Of a DNA stretch of 64,000 nt, positions 9,721-17,904 are shown one piece after another. Source of the stretch: JANQOH01 sp965201155 (GTDB lineage Bacteria; Pseudomonadota; Alphaproteobacteria; UBA7887); assembly GCA_965201155.1 (NCBI GenBank), contig OZ241752.1:310001-374000 (forward strand). The letters run 5' to 3'. Position 1 is the stretch's first letter; each line of letters begins with the position of its first letter. Below the pieces are notes generated by a model that worked only from the letters and a program-made list of their open reading frames with translations, was not told the origin of the DNA and did not search any database. The position numbers and the translations under genes are program-made.

Positions 9721-10740
9721 ATGACCGACTTCAAGGCCCTTTTCGAGCGGCTTGCCGCCGGCGCACCGCTTTCGGAGGACGAAGCCTACGCCGCGTTTGA
9801 AACCATGATGTCCGGCGGCGCCACCGCCGCCCAGATCGGCGCTTTCCTCATGAGCCTGCGGATGCGCGGCGAAACCGTGGCGGAAATCGCCGGCGCCGCC
9901 CGTGCAATGCGCGACAAGGCCCTTGCCCTGAACGCCCCGCCCGGCGCCATCGATACCTGCGGCACCGGCGGCGACGGACACGGCACCTACAACATTTCCA
10001 CCGCTGCCGCCCTCGTCGTCGCGGGCTGCGGCGTGCCCGTCGCCAAACATGGCAACCGCGCCATGTCCTCCCGTTCCGGCTCCGCCGACGTGCTGCGGGC
10101 GCTCGGCGTCAATATCGACGCAGACCTCGCGCTCGTCGAAACCGCCATGAAAAGCGCCTGCATCGGCTTTCTTATGGCGCCGCGCCATCATGGCGCAATG
10201 CGCCACGTCGCCGGCCCCCGCGCCGAGTTGGGCTTGCGCACCATATTCAACCTTCTCGGCCCGCTCTCCAACCCCGCCGGGGCACGCCGTCAGTTGATCG
10301 GCGTATTCGACCGGCGCTGGCTCGAACCCATGGCAGCGGTGCTGGGCCGCCTCGGCTCCGAGCGCGTGTGGGTCGTCCACGGCTCTGACGGCATGGACGA
10401 ATTGACCACCACCGGCCCCACCCTGGTCGCCGAACTCAGGCACGGCGATGTGCGAGGCTTCGAAGTCACACCGGAAGACGCCGGCCTGCCGCGCACCGAA
10501 CCCGCCGCCCTCGCCGGCGGCGACGCCGAGTACAACGCCGCTGCAATTCGCCGCCTGCTTGATGGCGCACCGGGCGCTTACCGCGATATCGTTGTATTCA
10601 ACGCCGCCGCCGCGCTCGTCATCGCCGGCAAGGCCCATAGCCTCGCCGATGGCGCCGAACGCGCCGCCGCCGCAATCGACGACTGCTCCGCCCGCCGCGC
10701 GCTGGAAAAACTGGTGGTGATAACCAACGGGGACTCGTGA
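9721..10740 (+). CDS. trpD: Anthranilate phosphoribosyltransferase
   Basis: Transfers phosphoribose from PRPP to anthranilate. 339 residues, with the glycine-rich PRPP loop DTCGTGGDGHGTYNIST near residues 79-95, KHGNRAMSSRSGSADVL, and the anthranilate-site region FLMAPRHHGAMRHV. Its stop overlaps the start of the next gene (TGATG), which suggests translational coupling. No sign of a TrpGD fusion. Confidence 0.96.
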   Translation: MTDFKALFERLAAGAPLSEDEAYAAFETMMSGGATAAQIGAFLMSLRMRGETVAEIAGAARAMRDKALALNAPPGAIDTCGTGGDGHGTYNISTAAALVVAGCGVPVAKHGNRAMSSRSGSADVLRALGVNIDADLALVETAMKSACIGFLMAPRHHGAMRHVAGPRAELGLRTIFNLLGPLSNPAGARRQLIGVFDRRWLEPMAAVLGRLGSERVWVVHGSDGMDELTTTGPTLVAELRHGDVRGFEVTPEDAGLPRTEPAALAGGDAEYNAAAIRRLLDGAPGAYRDIVVFNAAAALVIAGKAHSLADGAERAAAAIDDCSARRALEKLVVITNGDS

Positions 10741-12014
10741 TGAACGACCCGGCAAACGACGTGCTGGCCCGCATTTGCGCCAACACGCGCGAGCATGTCG
10801 CGCGCGTAAAGGTGTCCAAGCCCCGCGCCGTTCTGGAAGCCGAAGCGGCGGCCGCGCTGCCGCCGCGCGGTTTTCGCGCCGCCCTGGCAGCCGCACGTAC
10901 CGAGGGACGCCCCGGCCTCATCACAGAGATCAAGAAAGCATCGCCCAGCAAGGGCGTCATCCGCGAAGACTTCAACCCGCGCGAACTGGCAGAGGCCTAT
11001 GAAGCCGGCGGCGCCACCTGCCTGTCGGTACTCACGGACCAACGCTGGTTTCAGGGGAAGCTCACCGATCTCACCGCCGCGCGAAACGCCTGTAACCTGC
11101 CCGTCCTGCGCAAGGATTTCATGGTCGACCCATGGCAGGTTCTCGAAGCCCGCGCCGCCGGCGCAGACTGCATCCTCGTCATCATGGCTGCAGTGGACGA
11201 CAGCGTCGCGGCCGATCTCTGCTCCGAAGCCGCGCGCCTCGGCATGGACACCCTCGTCGAAGTGCACGACGAACACGAGTTGGAACGCGCCCTGGCCCTG
11301 CCCGCTCCTCTCATCGGCATCAATAATCGCAACCTCAAGACGCTCAGCGTTGATCTGGCAACAACGGAAACCCTGGCCCCGCGTGTCGCCGACGACCGGC
11401 TCACCGTCTGCGAAAGCGGCATTCGCAGCGCCGCCGACATTGCGCGAATGCAGAAGGCCGGCGCTCATTGCTTTCTTGTCGGCGAGTCCCTCATGCGCCA
11501 ACCGGATGTGACGGCGGCGGCCAGGGCGCTGTTGCAACCGCCGGACTTCACCCATTTCGACACAAGGGGCGGCGCGCTGATGGTCGATGTCGGCGCCAAG
11601 CCGGAAACCGAACGCACCGCCCGCGCCGGCGCCCGCGTGATCATGAACCCGCAGACGCTGGAAAAAATCCGCTCTGGTGGACACCGCAAGGGCGACGTGC
11701 TGGGCGTCGCAAGATTGGCCGGAATCATGGCTGCCAAGCGCACACCCGATCTCATCCCCCTGTGCCACCCTCTCGCCCTCACCTCGGTCGCAGTGGAACT
11801 TTCCTGCAATGACAGCGAAAATGCTGTGGAGATCACCGCAACATGCCGTCTCAGCGGGCGCACCGGCGTGGAAATGGAAGCGCTGACGGCGGCGTCGGTA
11901 GCCGCCCTGACCGTATACGACATGTGCAAGGCCGTGGACCGGGGAATGCAAATCACAGACTTGCGCCTGCTTCACAAATCCGGCGGCAAGTCGGGCCGCT
12001 ACGATGCCGAATGA
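10740..12014 (+). CDS. trpC-moaC: TrpC-MoaC fusion: indole-3-glycerol phosphate synthase + cyclic pyranopterin monophosphate synthase
   Basis: One uninterrupted 424-codon frame. Residues 1 to about 267 are a complete TrpC: EIKKASPSKG (catalytic Lys), VLRKDFMVDPWQV, TLVEVHDEHEL, IGINNRNLKTL and CESGIRSAADI. From residue 269 (nt 11544) it becomes a complete MoaC, which converts the MoaA product to cPMP in molybdenum-cofactor synthesis: DFTHFD, MVDVGAKPETER, RKGDVLGVARLAGIMAAKRT, LIPLCHPL and YDMCKAVDRGM with the catalytic Asp and Lys. In related bacteria trpC and moaC are adjacent separate genes. Here the usual stop and moaC ATG are missing and only three residues (QPP) join the domains. An in-frame TTG at 11532 might restart MoaC but no stop precedes it. 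ATG 10740 overlaps the trpD stop; GTG 10737 is an alternative. Confidence 0.93.
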   Translation: MNDPANDVLARICANTREHVARVKVSKPRAVLEAEAAAALPPRGFRAALAAARTEGRPGLITEIKKASPSKGVIREDFNPRELAEAYEAGGATCLSVLTDQRWFQGKLTDLTAARNACNLPVLRKDFMVDPWQVLEARAAGADCILVIMAAVDDSVAADLCSEAARLGMDTLVEVHDEHELERALALPAPLIGINNRNLKTLSVDLATTETLAPRVADDRLTVCESGIRSAADIARMQKAGAHCFLVGESLMRQPDVTAAARALLQPPDFTHFDTRGGALMVDVGAKPETERTARAGARVIMNPQTLEKIRSGGHRKGDVLGVARLAGIMAAKRTPDLIPLCHPLALTSVAVELSCNDSENAVEITATCRLSGRTGVEMEALTAASVAALTVYDMCKAVDRGMQITDLRLLHKSGGKSGRYDAE

Positions 12015-13239
12015 CCTGATCCCCGTAGCCGAGGCGCGGGCGCGAATTACCGCAGCGTTCGCACCCCTGCCCGGCGAGCAGGTGCCGCTGTCGGAAGCCT
12101 TGGGCCGCGTGCTCGCCCGGCCCGTCACCGCACGCCGCACTCAACCCCCGGACGACGTCTCGGCAATGGACGGCTACGCCGCGCGAGCCGCCGACGCGGC
12201 AACGGTGCCGGTCACTTTGCGGCAAATCGGCATTTCCGCCGCCGGGCAGCGATTCAACGGAATAGTGGGTCCGGGTGAAGCCGTCCGCATCTTCACCGGC
12301 GCGCCCGTGCCCCCGGGCGCCGACACCATCATCATCCAGGAAAACACCGAAACCGAAGGCGAGTCCGTCACCATTACCACCCCCGCCGCGCCCGGCGCCT
12401 GGATTCGCAAGGCGGGCCTCGACTTCAAGACCGGCGACACCGGCCTGCCGCAAGGCCGCGTGCTCGGGGTCCGTGACCTCGCCCTCGCCGCCGCCATGAA
12501 CCATCCCTGGCTCACCGTGCGGCGCAGGCCGCGCATCGCCATCCTCGCAACGGGCGACGAAATCGTCATGCCCGGAGAACCAATCGGCCAGGACCGTATT
12601 GTCAGTGCGAATTCCATCGCGCTGGCGGCATTGGTTCGCGCCTGCGGCGGCCTGCCCGTCATTCTCGGCGCCGCGCCCGACGACGAGGACGCGCTGGCCG
12701 CCATGGTGCGCGCTGCGCGCGGCCACGACGCCCTGGTAACCACCGGCGGCGTCTCCGTCGGCGACCGTGACCTCGTGCGCCAGGTGCTCGGCGGTGCCGG
12801 AATGGCACTCGATTTCTGGCGCATCGCCATGCGCCCCGGCAAGCCGCTTATGTTCGGGAGCCTCGACGGCGCGCCTGTGCTCGGACTCCCGGGCAATCCT
12901 GTATCCGCATTTGTCTGTGCGCTGATCTTCCTTCGTCCCGCACTCACCCGCCTGCTCGGCGCAGACTCCGGCGACGGAGACACCCCCTGGCTGCGGCGCG
13001 TCCGCCTGGCCCGGCGCCTCCCGGCCAACGACAGGCGTGAAGACTATCTGCGCAGCGCCCTCACCCGCGCCGATGACGGCAGCTTGGTCGCTTCACCGTT
13101 CGACATTCAGGACAGTTCGATGATCTCCGCGCTGACACGCGCCGACTGCCTCGTCATCCGCCCGCCCCACGCGCCCGTCGCCGCCGCCGGCGAGAAGGCG
13201 CAGGCGCTGTTGTTCCCCGCCGGTCTTGAGCGATTCTGA
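12004..13239 (+). CDS. moeA: Molybdopterin molybdenumtransferase MoeA
   Basis: Inserts molybdate into adenylated molybdopterin. 411 residues with MoeA landmarks: the SAMDGYA motif near residue 56, IFTGAPVPPGADTII, the MoCF-binding core STGDE-like LATGDEIV, TTGGVSVGDRDLV, and AMRPGKPLMFG followed by LPGNPVSAFV. It overlaps the end of the TrpC-MoaC frame by 11 nt, so moaC and moeA activities are made from one transcript. A molybdenum hydroxylase (33.6-36.5 kb) in this window would use the product. Confidence 0.95.
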   Translation: MPNDLIPVAEARARITAAFAPLPGEQVPLSEALGRVLARPVTARRTQPPDDVSAMDGYAARAADAATVPVTLRQIGISAAGQRFNGIVGPGEAVRIFTGAPVPPGADTIIIQENTETEGESVTITTPAAPGAWIRKAGLDFKTGDTGLPQGRVLGVRDLALAAAMNHPWLTVRRRPRIAILATGDEIVMPGEPIGQDRIVSANSIALAALVRACGGLPVILGAAPDDEDALAAMVRAARGHDALVTTGGVSVGDRDLVRQVLGGAGMALDFWRIAMRPGKPLMFGSLDGAPVLGLPGNPVSAFVCALIFLRPALTRLLGADSGDGDTPWLRRVRLARRLPANDRREDYLRSALTRADDGSLVASPFDIQDSSMISALTRADCLVIRPPHAPVAAAGEKAQALLFPAGLERF

Positions 13240-13338
13240 CGCGAATTCGGCACTGCCCGACGCCACCACCGCTCCAAGGAACTATCCATTTACAAACCTG
13301 ATTTCCATAAGATAGGCCGACAACTCGAAAACAAATAC

Positions 13339-13367
13339 TTGACTTGCGACGGAAACCAAACTAGAAC
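13339..13367 (+). promoter_or_regulatory. lexA promoter with overlapping LexA (SOS) box
   Basis: TTGACT (13339-13344), a 17-bp spacer and TAGAAC (13362-13367) form a good sigma70-type promoter 54 bp before the lexA ATG. AAAC-N7-GAAC at 13353-13367 differs by one base from the alphaproteobacterial LexA box GAAC-N7-GAAC and covers the -10 element, which fits autorepression. The GC content drops visibly over 13270-13390. Confidence 0.6.
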
Positions 13368-13420
13368 GAGGCCGTCTATATTGCTTGCAACCGGTGCGGG
13401 AAGAAAGGCAACGAACAGCC

Positions 13421-14101
13421 ATGATGACCCATAGACAGCATGAACTTTTGAGTTATATCGCCAATCGTTTGGCCAGCACAGGCGTAGCACCAAGTTACGA
13501 TGAGATGAAAGACGCTATAGGCCTGAAGTCAAAGTCGGGTATTCATCGCTTGGTCACAGCGTTGGAGGAACGGGGTTTCATTCGTCGGTTGCCCCATCGT
13601 GCACGGGCTCTGGAAGTAGTGCGCATCCCGCCGGAACAGGAGGACGAACAACCCTCGGATTCACCGTCGGACGAGTTCCCGGGTATCGGAGAACTCGTAG
13701 CCCGGGACGCCCTCAATGCCGCCAAATTGCCGCTCTATGGACGCATCGCCGCCGGTACGCCAATCGAAGCCTTGCGCGACATGGAGAGGAAAATCGACAT
13801 CCCCGGAGACCTCGTCACCCACCAGGGCGAACATTACGCGCTTGAAATCGCGGGAGACTCAATGAGGGACGCCGGCATCCTGGACGGCGATATCGCCATC
13901 ATCCGCCGCGCCAGTGTCGCCGACAATGGTGAAATCGTCGTCGCCCTGATCGACGACCTGGAAGCCACCTTGAAACGCCTGCAGCAGCGCGGCGATACCA
14001 TCCTGCTCGAGGCCGCCAACCCCGATTATGAAACACGCGAGTTCGGCGCGCATCAGGTCAAGGTACAGGGAAAACTGGTCGGCCTGATGCGCCGCTACTG
14101 A
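13421..14101 (+). CDS. lexA: SOS repressor LexA
   Basis: Represses DNA-damage genes and self-cleaves when RecA is activated. 226 residues. The N-terminal winged-helix (TRKQHELL-like THRQHELL, PSYDEMKDAIGLKSKSGIHRLVTALEERGFIRRLP) is of the alphaproteobacterial type. The cleavage site Ala-Gly is in GRIAAGTPIEA, the catalytic Ser in GDSMRDAGI, and the catalytic Lys in EATLKRL. ATG 13421 gives the family N-terminus. Its 3' end overlaps the convergent comEC by 7 bp. Confidence 0.96.
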   Translation: MMTHRQHELLSYIANRLASTGVAPSYDEMKDAIGLKSKSGIHRLVTALEERGFIRRLPHRARALEVVRIPPEQEDEQPSDSPSDEFPGIGELVARDALNAAKLPLYGRIAAGTPIEALRDMERKIDIPGDLVTHQGEHYALEIAGDSMRDAGILDGDIAIIRRASVADNGEIVVALIDDLEATLKRLQQRGDTILLEAANPDYETREFGAHQVKVQGKLVGLMRRY

Positions 14102-16176
14102 ACCCCGTCACCCGCAGCGCGCGCCGGTACCCATGGGCGATCGGCGCTTCGCGCGCGCTTCACCACCGCCCCGCCGCCCGCTCGAAACCACACCGCATGT
14201 GCCCCGTGGCGCCGCAATGCCGCACCGTCAATCACCAGTGGCGCCGCACAATCCCCTGGCGCCGAAACCGGACTGACAACAAGTTCCGCCCACGCGCAAT
14301 CTTCCGCCAACGCCCGGGGGTCGGTCACCAACGCTACCCGAGGCCCGCCCGCCGGCTCGTGAATGCACGCCAGACGGTCACACTGCGTGCGCTCCGGCGG
14401 CCATGCCGCCGACTCCACCTGCCCGGCGCGGCGCAGCCAGTTGTTCGCGGCAAAACGACTCACGCGGCGCGACGACAGCGCCAGCGCGCCGGTTTCCCCC
14501 CGCAACGCGAACAAGCGGCCATCGCCGTCCACCAGCAGGTCCGGCCCCCGCGCCGCAGCAGCGACCATCATACCCGCAGCAATGCCCGCAACGCCCCACA
14601 ACCGCCATCGCGTTCGCCACAGCGCAAGCCATAACCCGCCCAGCACCATCGCCGCCAGGGCTGAGGGCGGCATCGCCGGCGCCGGCGTGACGGCAAACGG
14701 CAGCGCCGCCCCCATCCGCGCCACGGTGATCACTGCACCGATCCCGCGGCTCATTACTTCCAGCGCCGGGCCTTCCAGCCCTGCCGGCATAAGCAGCAGC
14801 GCGACAAGGCCGGCCGGCATCACCCATAACGCAGTAATCGGCACCGCCGCCAGATTCGCAACCAGACCCACCAGCGGCACCCGGTTGAAGTGATAGGCGG
14901 CAAACGGCGCCGTCGCCAGGCTGGCAATGATCGTCGTCGCAACCAGCGCACCAATATAGAGTGCGGGCCGGCGCCACAGCGGCGGCGGCGCATGGCGCGG
15001 AGCACGCCCGGCCACATATTCATAGAATGCGACCAACGCCGTCACCGCGCCGAACGACATCTGAAAACTCGCCCCGACCAGACTTTCCGGGCGCCACAGC
15101 AACACCGCCAGCGCTGCCCACGCTACCGGACGCATAGTAATCGGCTCGCGATCCGCCATTATCGCCGCGAGCACCAACGCCACCATGATGAAAGCGCGCT
15201 GGGTCGGCACCGTCGCGCCTGTCAGCAGCAAATATCCGAACGCCGCCGCCAGCGCCGCAGCCGCAGCCCATTTCTTGATTGGCCGGCGCAACGCTGCCGC
15301 TTCCACCAGACTGAGCGCCAGCCGCACGACGAAAAACGCAAACCCCGCTACCAGGCCGAGATGCAGCCCCGATATCGCCAGCAAATGCGCCAGACCGGCA
15401 TCGCGGAGCCAACCGAGCACCGTCTGGTCTATGCCGCCGCGCAATCCCGTCAACAGCGCCACTGCAACTCGCGCCCGCTGCGTCCGCGAATCCGCACCCT
15501 CTCTCGGCGCTGTGAGCACGCCCTCGATGCGCTCGGCGATGGCAAGCCGCAACGCCGCAAGACCCGCACCGAAGCGGTTCGCCGGCACCGAGGCGGTGTT
15601 CCGCGGCGCGCCCACCGCATAACCCACCGCGCCGATACCCTGGAAATAGAGGTTGCGGGCAAAGTCGAAACCACCCGGCGCGGCGGCCGCCGGTGGCGGC
15701 ATGAGAACTGCGCGCACCGAAATCCCCTGCCCCGGCGGTACCGGCGCGCCTGTGCGCACGGTGATCCGCACGCGGTTCGGCTGCCGCGAAGGCGCAAGGC
15801 CCGATATGTCGTGCACCTTGATGAGCGCGCGATGGCCGTCTGCCCGCGGCTCCACCGCACGCACCACCCCCTCGACTGTTGCCGGGCCATGCTCGGCGGT
15901 CAGAATGGGCGCCGCAACCAGGGCCGCGCGCACGCCGGCTGCGCCGACGCCGCCCGCCGCCAGCGCCACCACGGCCAGGGGAATCCACAGAATCGCACGC
16001 CGGCGCGCAAACCACGTCGCTGACGTACATGCCGCGGCCGTCGCAGGACCGGTCCACAGCGTCGGCTCCGCCGGCAGAGCAAAATAGACCCCTATGCCGA
16101 GGCCGAAACCCACCGGCAGCCACAATGGCCAGCGTTGCCGCTCATCAAGCAGCAGGCGGACGACCGAGCCCGTCAA
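14095..16176 (-). CDS. comEC: ComEC/Rec2-type DNA-uptake channel protein
   Basis: A 693-residue polytopic membrane protein of the ComEC/Rec2 family, which moves single-stranded DNA across the inner membrane during transformation. N-terminal helices and a DUF4131-like soluble region precede the Competence domain: LLTGLRGGIDQ, LRDAGLAHLLAISGLHLGLVAGF near residues 240-275, and ATVPTQRAFIM. The C-terminal 140 residues occupy the place of the metallo-beta-lactamase-like domain, but I see no HxHxDH metal motif. The start codon is apparently TTG. Position between lexA and gltX is conserved in relatives; whether the organism is competent cannot be told. Confidence 0.9.
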   Translation of the reverse strand: MTGSVVRLLLDERQRWPLWLPVGFGLGIGVYFALPAEPTLWTGPATAAACTSATWFARRRAILWIPLAVVALAAGGVGAAGVRAALVAAPILTAEHGPATVEGVVRAVEPRADGHRALIKVHDISGLAPSRQPNRVRITVRTGAPVPPGQGISVRAVLMPPPAAAAPGGFDFARNLYFQGIGAVGYAVGAPRNTASVPANRFGAGLAALRLAIAERIEGVLTAPREGADSRTQRARVAVALLTGLRGGIDQTVLGWLRDAGLAHLLAISGLHLGLVAGFAFFVVRLALSLVEAAALRRPIKKWAAAAALAAAFGYLLLTGATVPTQRAFIMVALVLAAIMADREPITMRPVAWAALAVLLWRPESLVGASFQMSFGAVTALVAFYEYVAGRAPRHAPPPLWRRPALYIGALVATTIIASLATAPFAAYHFNRVPLVGLVANLAAVPITALWVMPAGLVALLLMPAGLEGPALEVMSRGIGAVITVARMGAALPFAVTPAPAMPPSALAAMVLGGLWLALWRTRWRLWGVAGIAAGMMVAAAARGPDLLVDGDGRLFALRGETGALALSSRRVSRFAANNWLRRAGQVESAAWPPERTQCDRLACIHEPAGGPRVALVTDPRALAEDCAWAELVVSPVSAPGDCAAPLVIDGAALRRHGAHAVWFRAGGGAVVKRARSADRPWVPARAAGDGVQ

Positions 16177-16288
16177 ACCGGCGCCCCCTCTCTCTACGCC
16201 GCCGTTCGCCGACAGCGCTCCGGTTTGATAGACAGGCGGCAGGTCATTTGCACGGACACGGAGAAAATTTCATGCCCCAGGTGATCCG

Positions 16289-17704
16289 GTGACCGTCGTC
16301 ACTCGGTTCGCGCCTTCCCCGACCGGCTTCCTGCACATCGGCAGCGCGCGCACGGCCCTGTTCAACTGGCTGTTCGCGCGCGGGCGCGGCGGCCGCTTCC
16401 TGCTGCGAATTGAGGATACCGACCGCGCCCGCTCTACCGAATCATCGGTCCAGGCGATTTATGACGGCCTCGCATGGCTCGGCCTCCATTGGGACGGCGA
16501 GCCGGTGAGGCAGTTCCGGAACGCTGCGCGGCACGCCGCCGTCGCCCGCGAACTGCTTGCCGCCGGACACGCCTATCGCTGCTACAGCACACCCGATGAA
16601 CTGGCCGCTATGCGCACCCGCGCCCGTGCAGAGGGGCGTGCCCGCCTCTATGACGGCACGTGGCGAGACCGCAGCCCCGCCGACGCACCTCCCGGCGTCG
16701 ACCCCGTGATCCGATTCAAGGCCCCCCTCGACGGCGAGACCGTGATCGACGATGCCGTGCAGGGTACGGTTCGCGTCGCCAACGACCAGATCGACGATAT
16801 GGTGCTGTTGCGCGCGGATGGCACGCCAACCTACATGCTCTCGGTCGTTGTCGACGACCACGACATGGGCGTGACGCATGTCATTCGCGGCGACGACCAC
16901 CTCACCAACGCTTTCCGCCAGAGCCGGATATATGCGGCGCTTGGCTGGCCGTTGCCGACATTCACGCATATCCCGCTGATTCACGGCCCTGACGGCGCCC
17001 GGCTGTCGAAGCGGCACGGCGCACTCGGCGTCGAAACCTACCGTGACGACGGTATCCTGCCGGAAGCCATGCGCAACTACCTGCTGCGGCTCGGCTGGAG
17101 TCACGGCGACGAGGAAATGATTCGCACCGCCGATGCAATCTCGTGGTTCGGCCTGGAGGCGGTCGGCCGTGCCCCGGCACGCTTCAACCGCGAACGCATG
17201 TTGTCGCTCAACGCCGCATATATCCGTGACGCCGACGATGACACGCTCGCCGAAGCCGTATCCGGGCGGCTCGCCGCAGCGCTCGGGCGAACCCTGGATG
17301 CCGCCGAAATTTCCCGGCTCACCGCCGCAATGCCGGGCTTGAAACCGCGCGCCGACACTCTCGCCGCGCTCGCCGTCAATGCGCGCTTCTATGTGGAGAA
17401 TCCGCCGCTGCCCATGACAGATAAGGCGCGCCGACTGTTGAACCCCGACGCGCAGCGCAACCTCCACGCGCTCGCCTCGCGCCTTGCCGCCCTGGACTCC
17501 TGGTCGGAATCTACCGTTGAAACCGCCTTGCGCGGCTTCGCCAGCGACCAGGGCATGAAATTCGGCGCCGTCGCACAGCCGCTGCGTGCCGCCCTCACCG
17601 GCAGCACCATATCCCCCGGCATATTCGAGGTTGCGGCAGTCCTCGGCCGCGACGCCGTGCTGCAACGACTGTCTGCTGACTCCCTGCCCAACCAGCAGCC
17701 TTGA
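16289..17704 (+). CDS. gltX: Glutamyl-tRNA synthetase
   Basis: Charges tRNA-Glu (and, in many alphaproteobacteria with two paralogues, possibly tRNA-Gln for later amidation). 471 residues, with the class I HIGH motif as FLHIGSARTALFNWLF near residue 15, RIEDTDRARS, and the KMSKS loop as LSKRHG near residue 240. The C-terminal half is the anticodon-binding helical domain. The GTG start directly precedes the conserved VTRFAPSPTG. It is divergent from comEC. Confidence 0.95.
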   Translation: MTVVTRFAPSPTGFLHIGSARTALFNWLFARGRGGRFLLRIEDTDRARSTESSVQAIYDGLAWLGLHWDGEPVRQFRNAARHAAVARELLAAGHAYRCYSTPDELAAMRTRARAEGRARLYDGTWRDRSPADAPPGVDPVIRFKAPLDGETVIDDAVQGTVRVANDQIDDMVLLRADGTPTYMLSVVVDDHDMGVTHVIRGDDHLTNAFRQSRIYAALGWPLPTFTHIPLIHGPDGARLSKRHGALGVETYRDDGILPEAMRNYLLRLGWSHGDEEMIRTADAISWFGLEAVGRAPARFNRERMLSLNAAYIRDADDDTLAEAVSGRLAAALGRTLDAAEISRLTAAMPGLKPRADTLAALAVNARFYVENPPLPMTDKARRLLNPDAQRNLHALASRLAALDSWSESTVETALRGFASDQGMKFGAVAQPLRAALTGSTISPGIFEVAAVLGRDAVLQRLSADSLPNQQP

Positions 17705-17732
17705 ACGGAAGCTCCGGGAGGTTAGGAGTGTA

Positions 17733-17790
17733 TCTCATATATGTTCTCGGATTTCATTCATAATATATTGTAAATAAAAACTATATGAGA
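17733..17790. promoter_or_regulatory. AT-rich upstream region of gltA with inverted repeat
   Basis: Between gltX and gltA lies a strongly AT-rich stretch (about 17725-17810) in otherwise GC-rich DNA. TCTCATATA (17733-17741) and TATATGAGA (17782-17790) are exact inverted repeats 40 bp apart, around sequences such as TAATATATTG. This is probably the gltA promoter region, and the repeat could be an operator or a weak stem. No single -35/-10 pair stands out. Confidence 0.35.
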
Positions 17791-17904
17791 AGTAAATTTC
17801 TGCCAAATTGCCATTGGCCGGGTTAGACGCTATGCTGCATCCCGCTGGCCGGCGATCCTGCACGGCGCGCTTTGATCTCATGGTCCCTGAAGAGTTGGTT
17901 CGCC

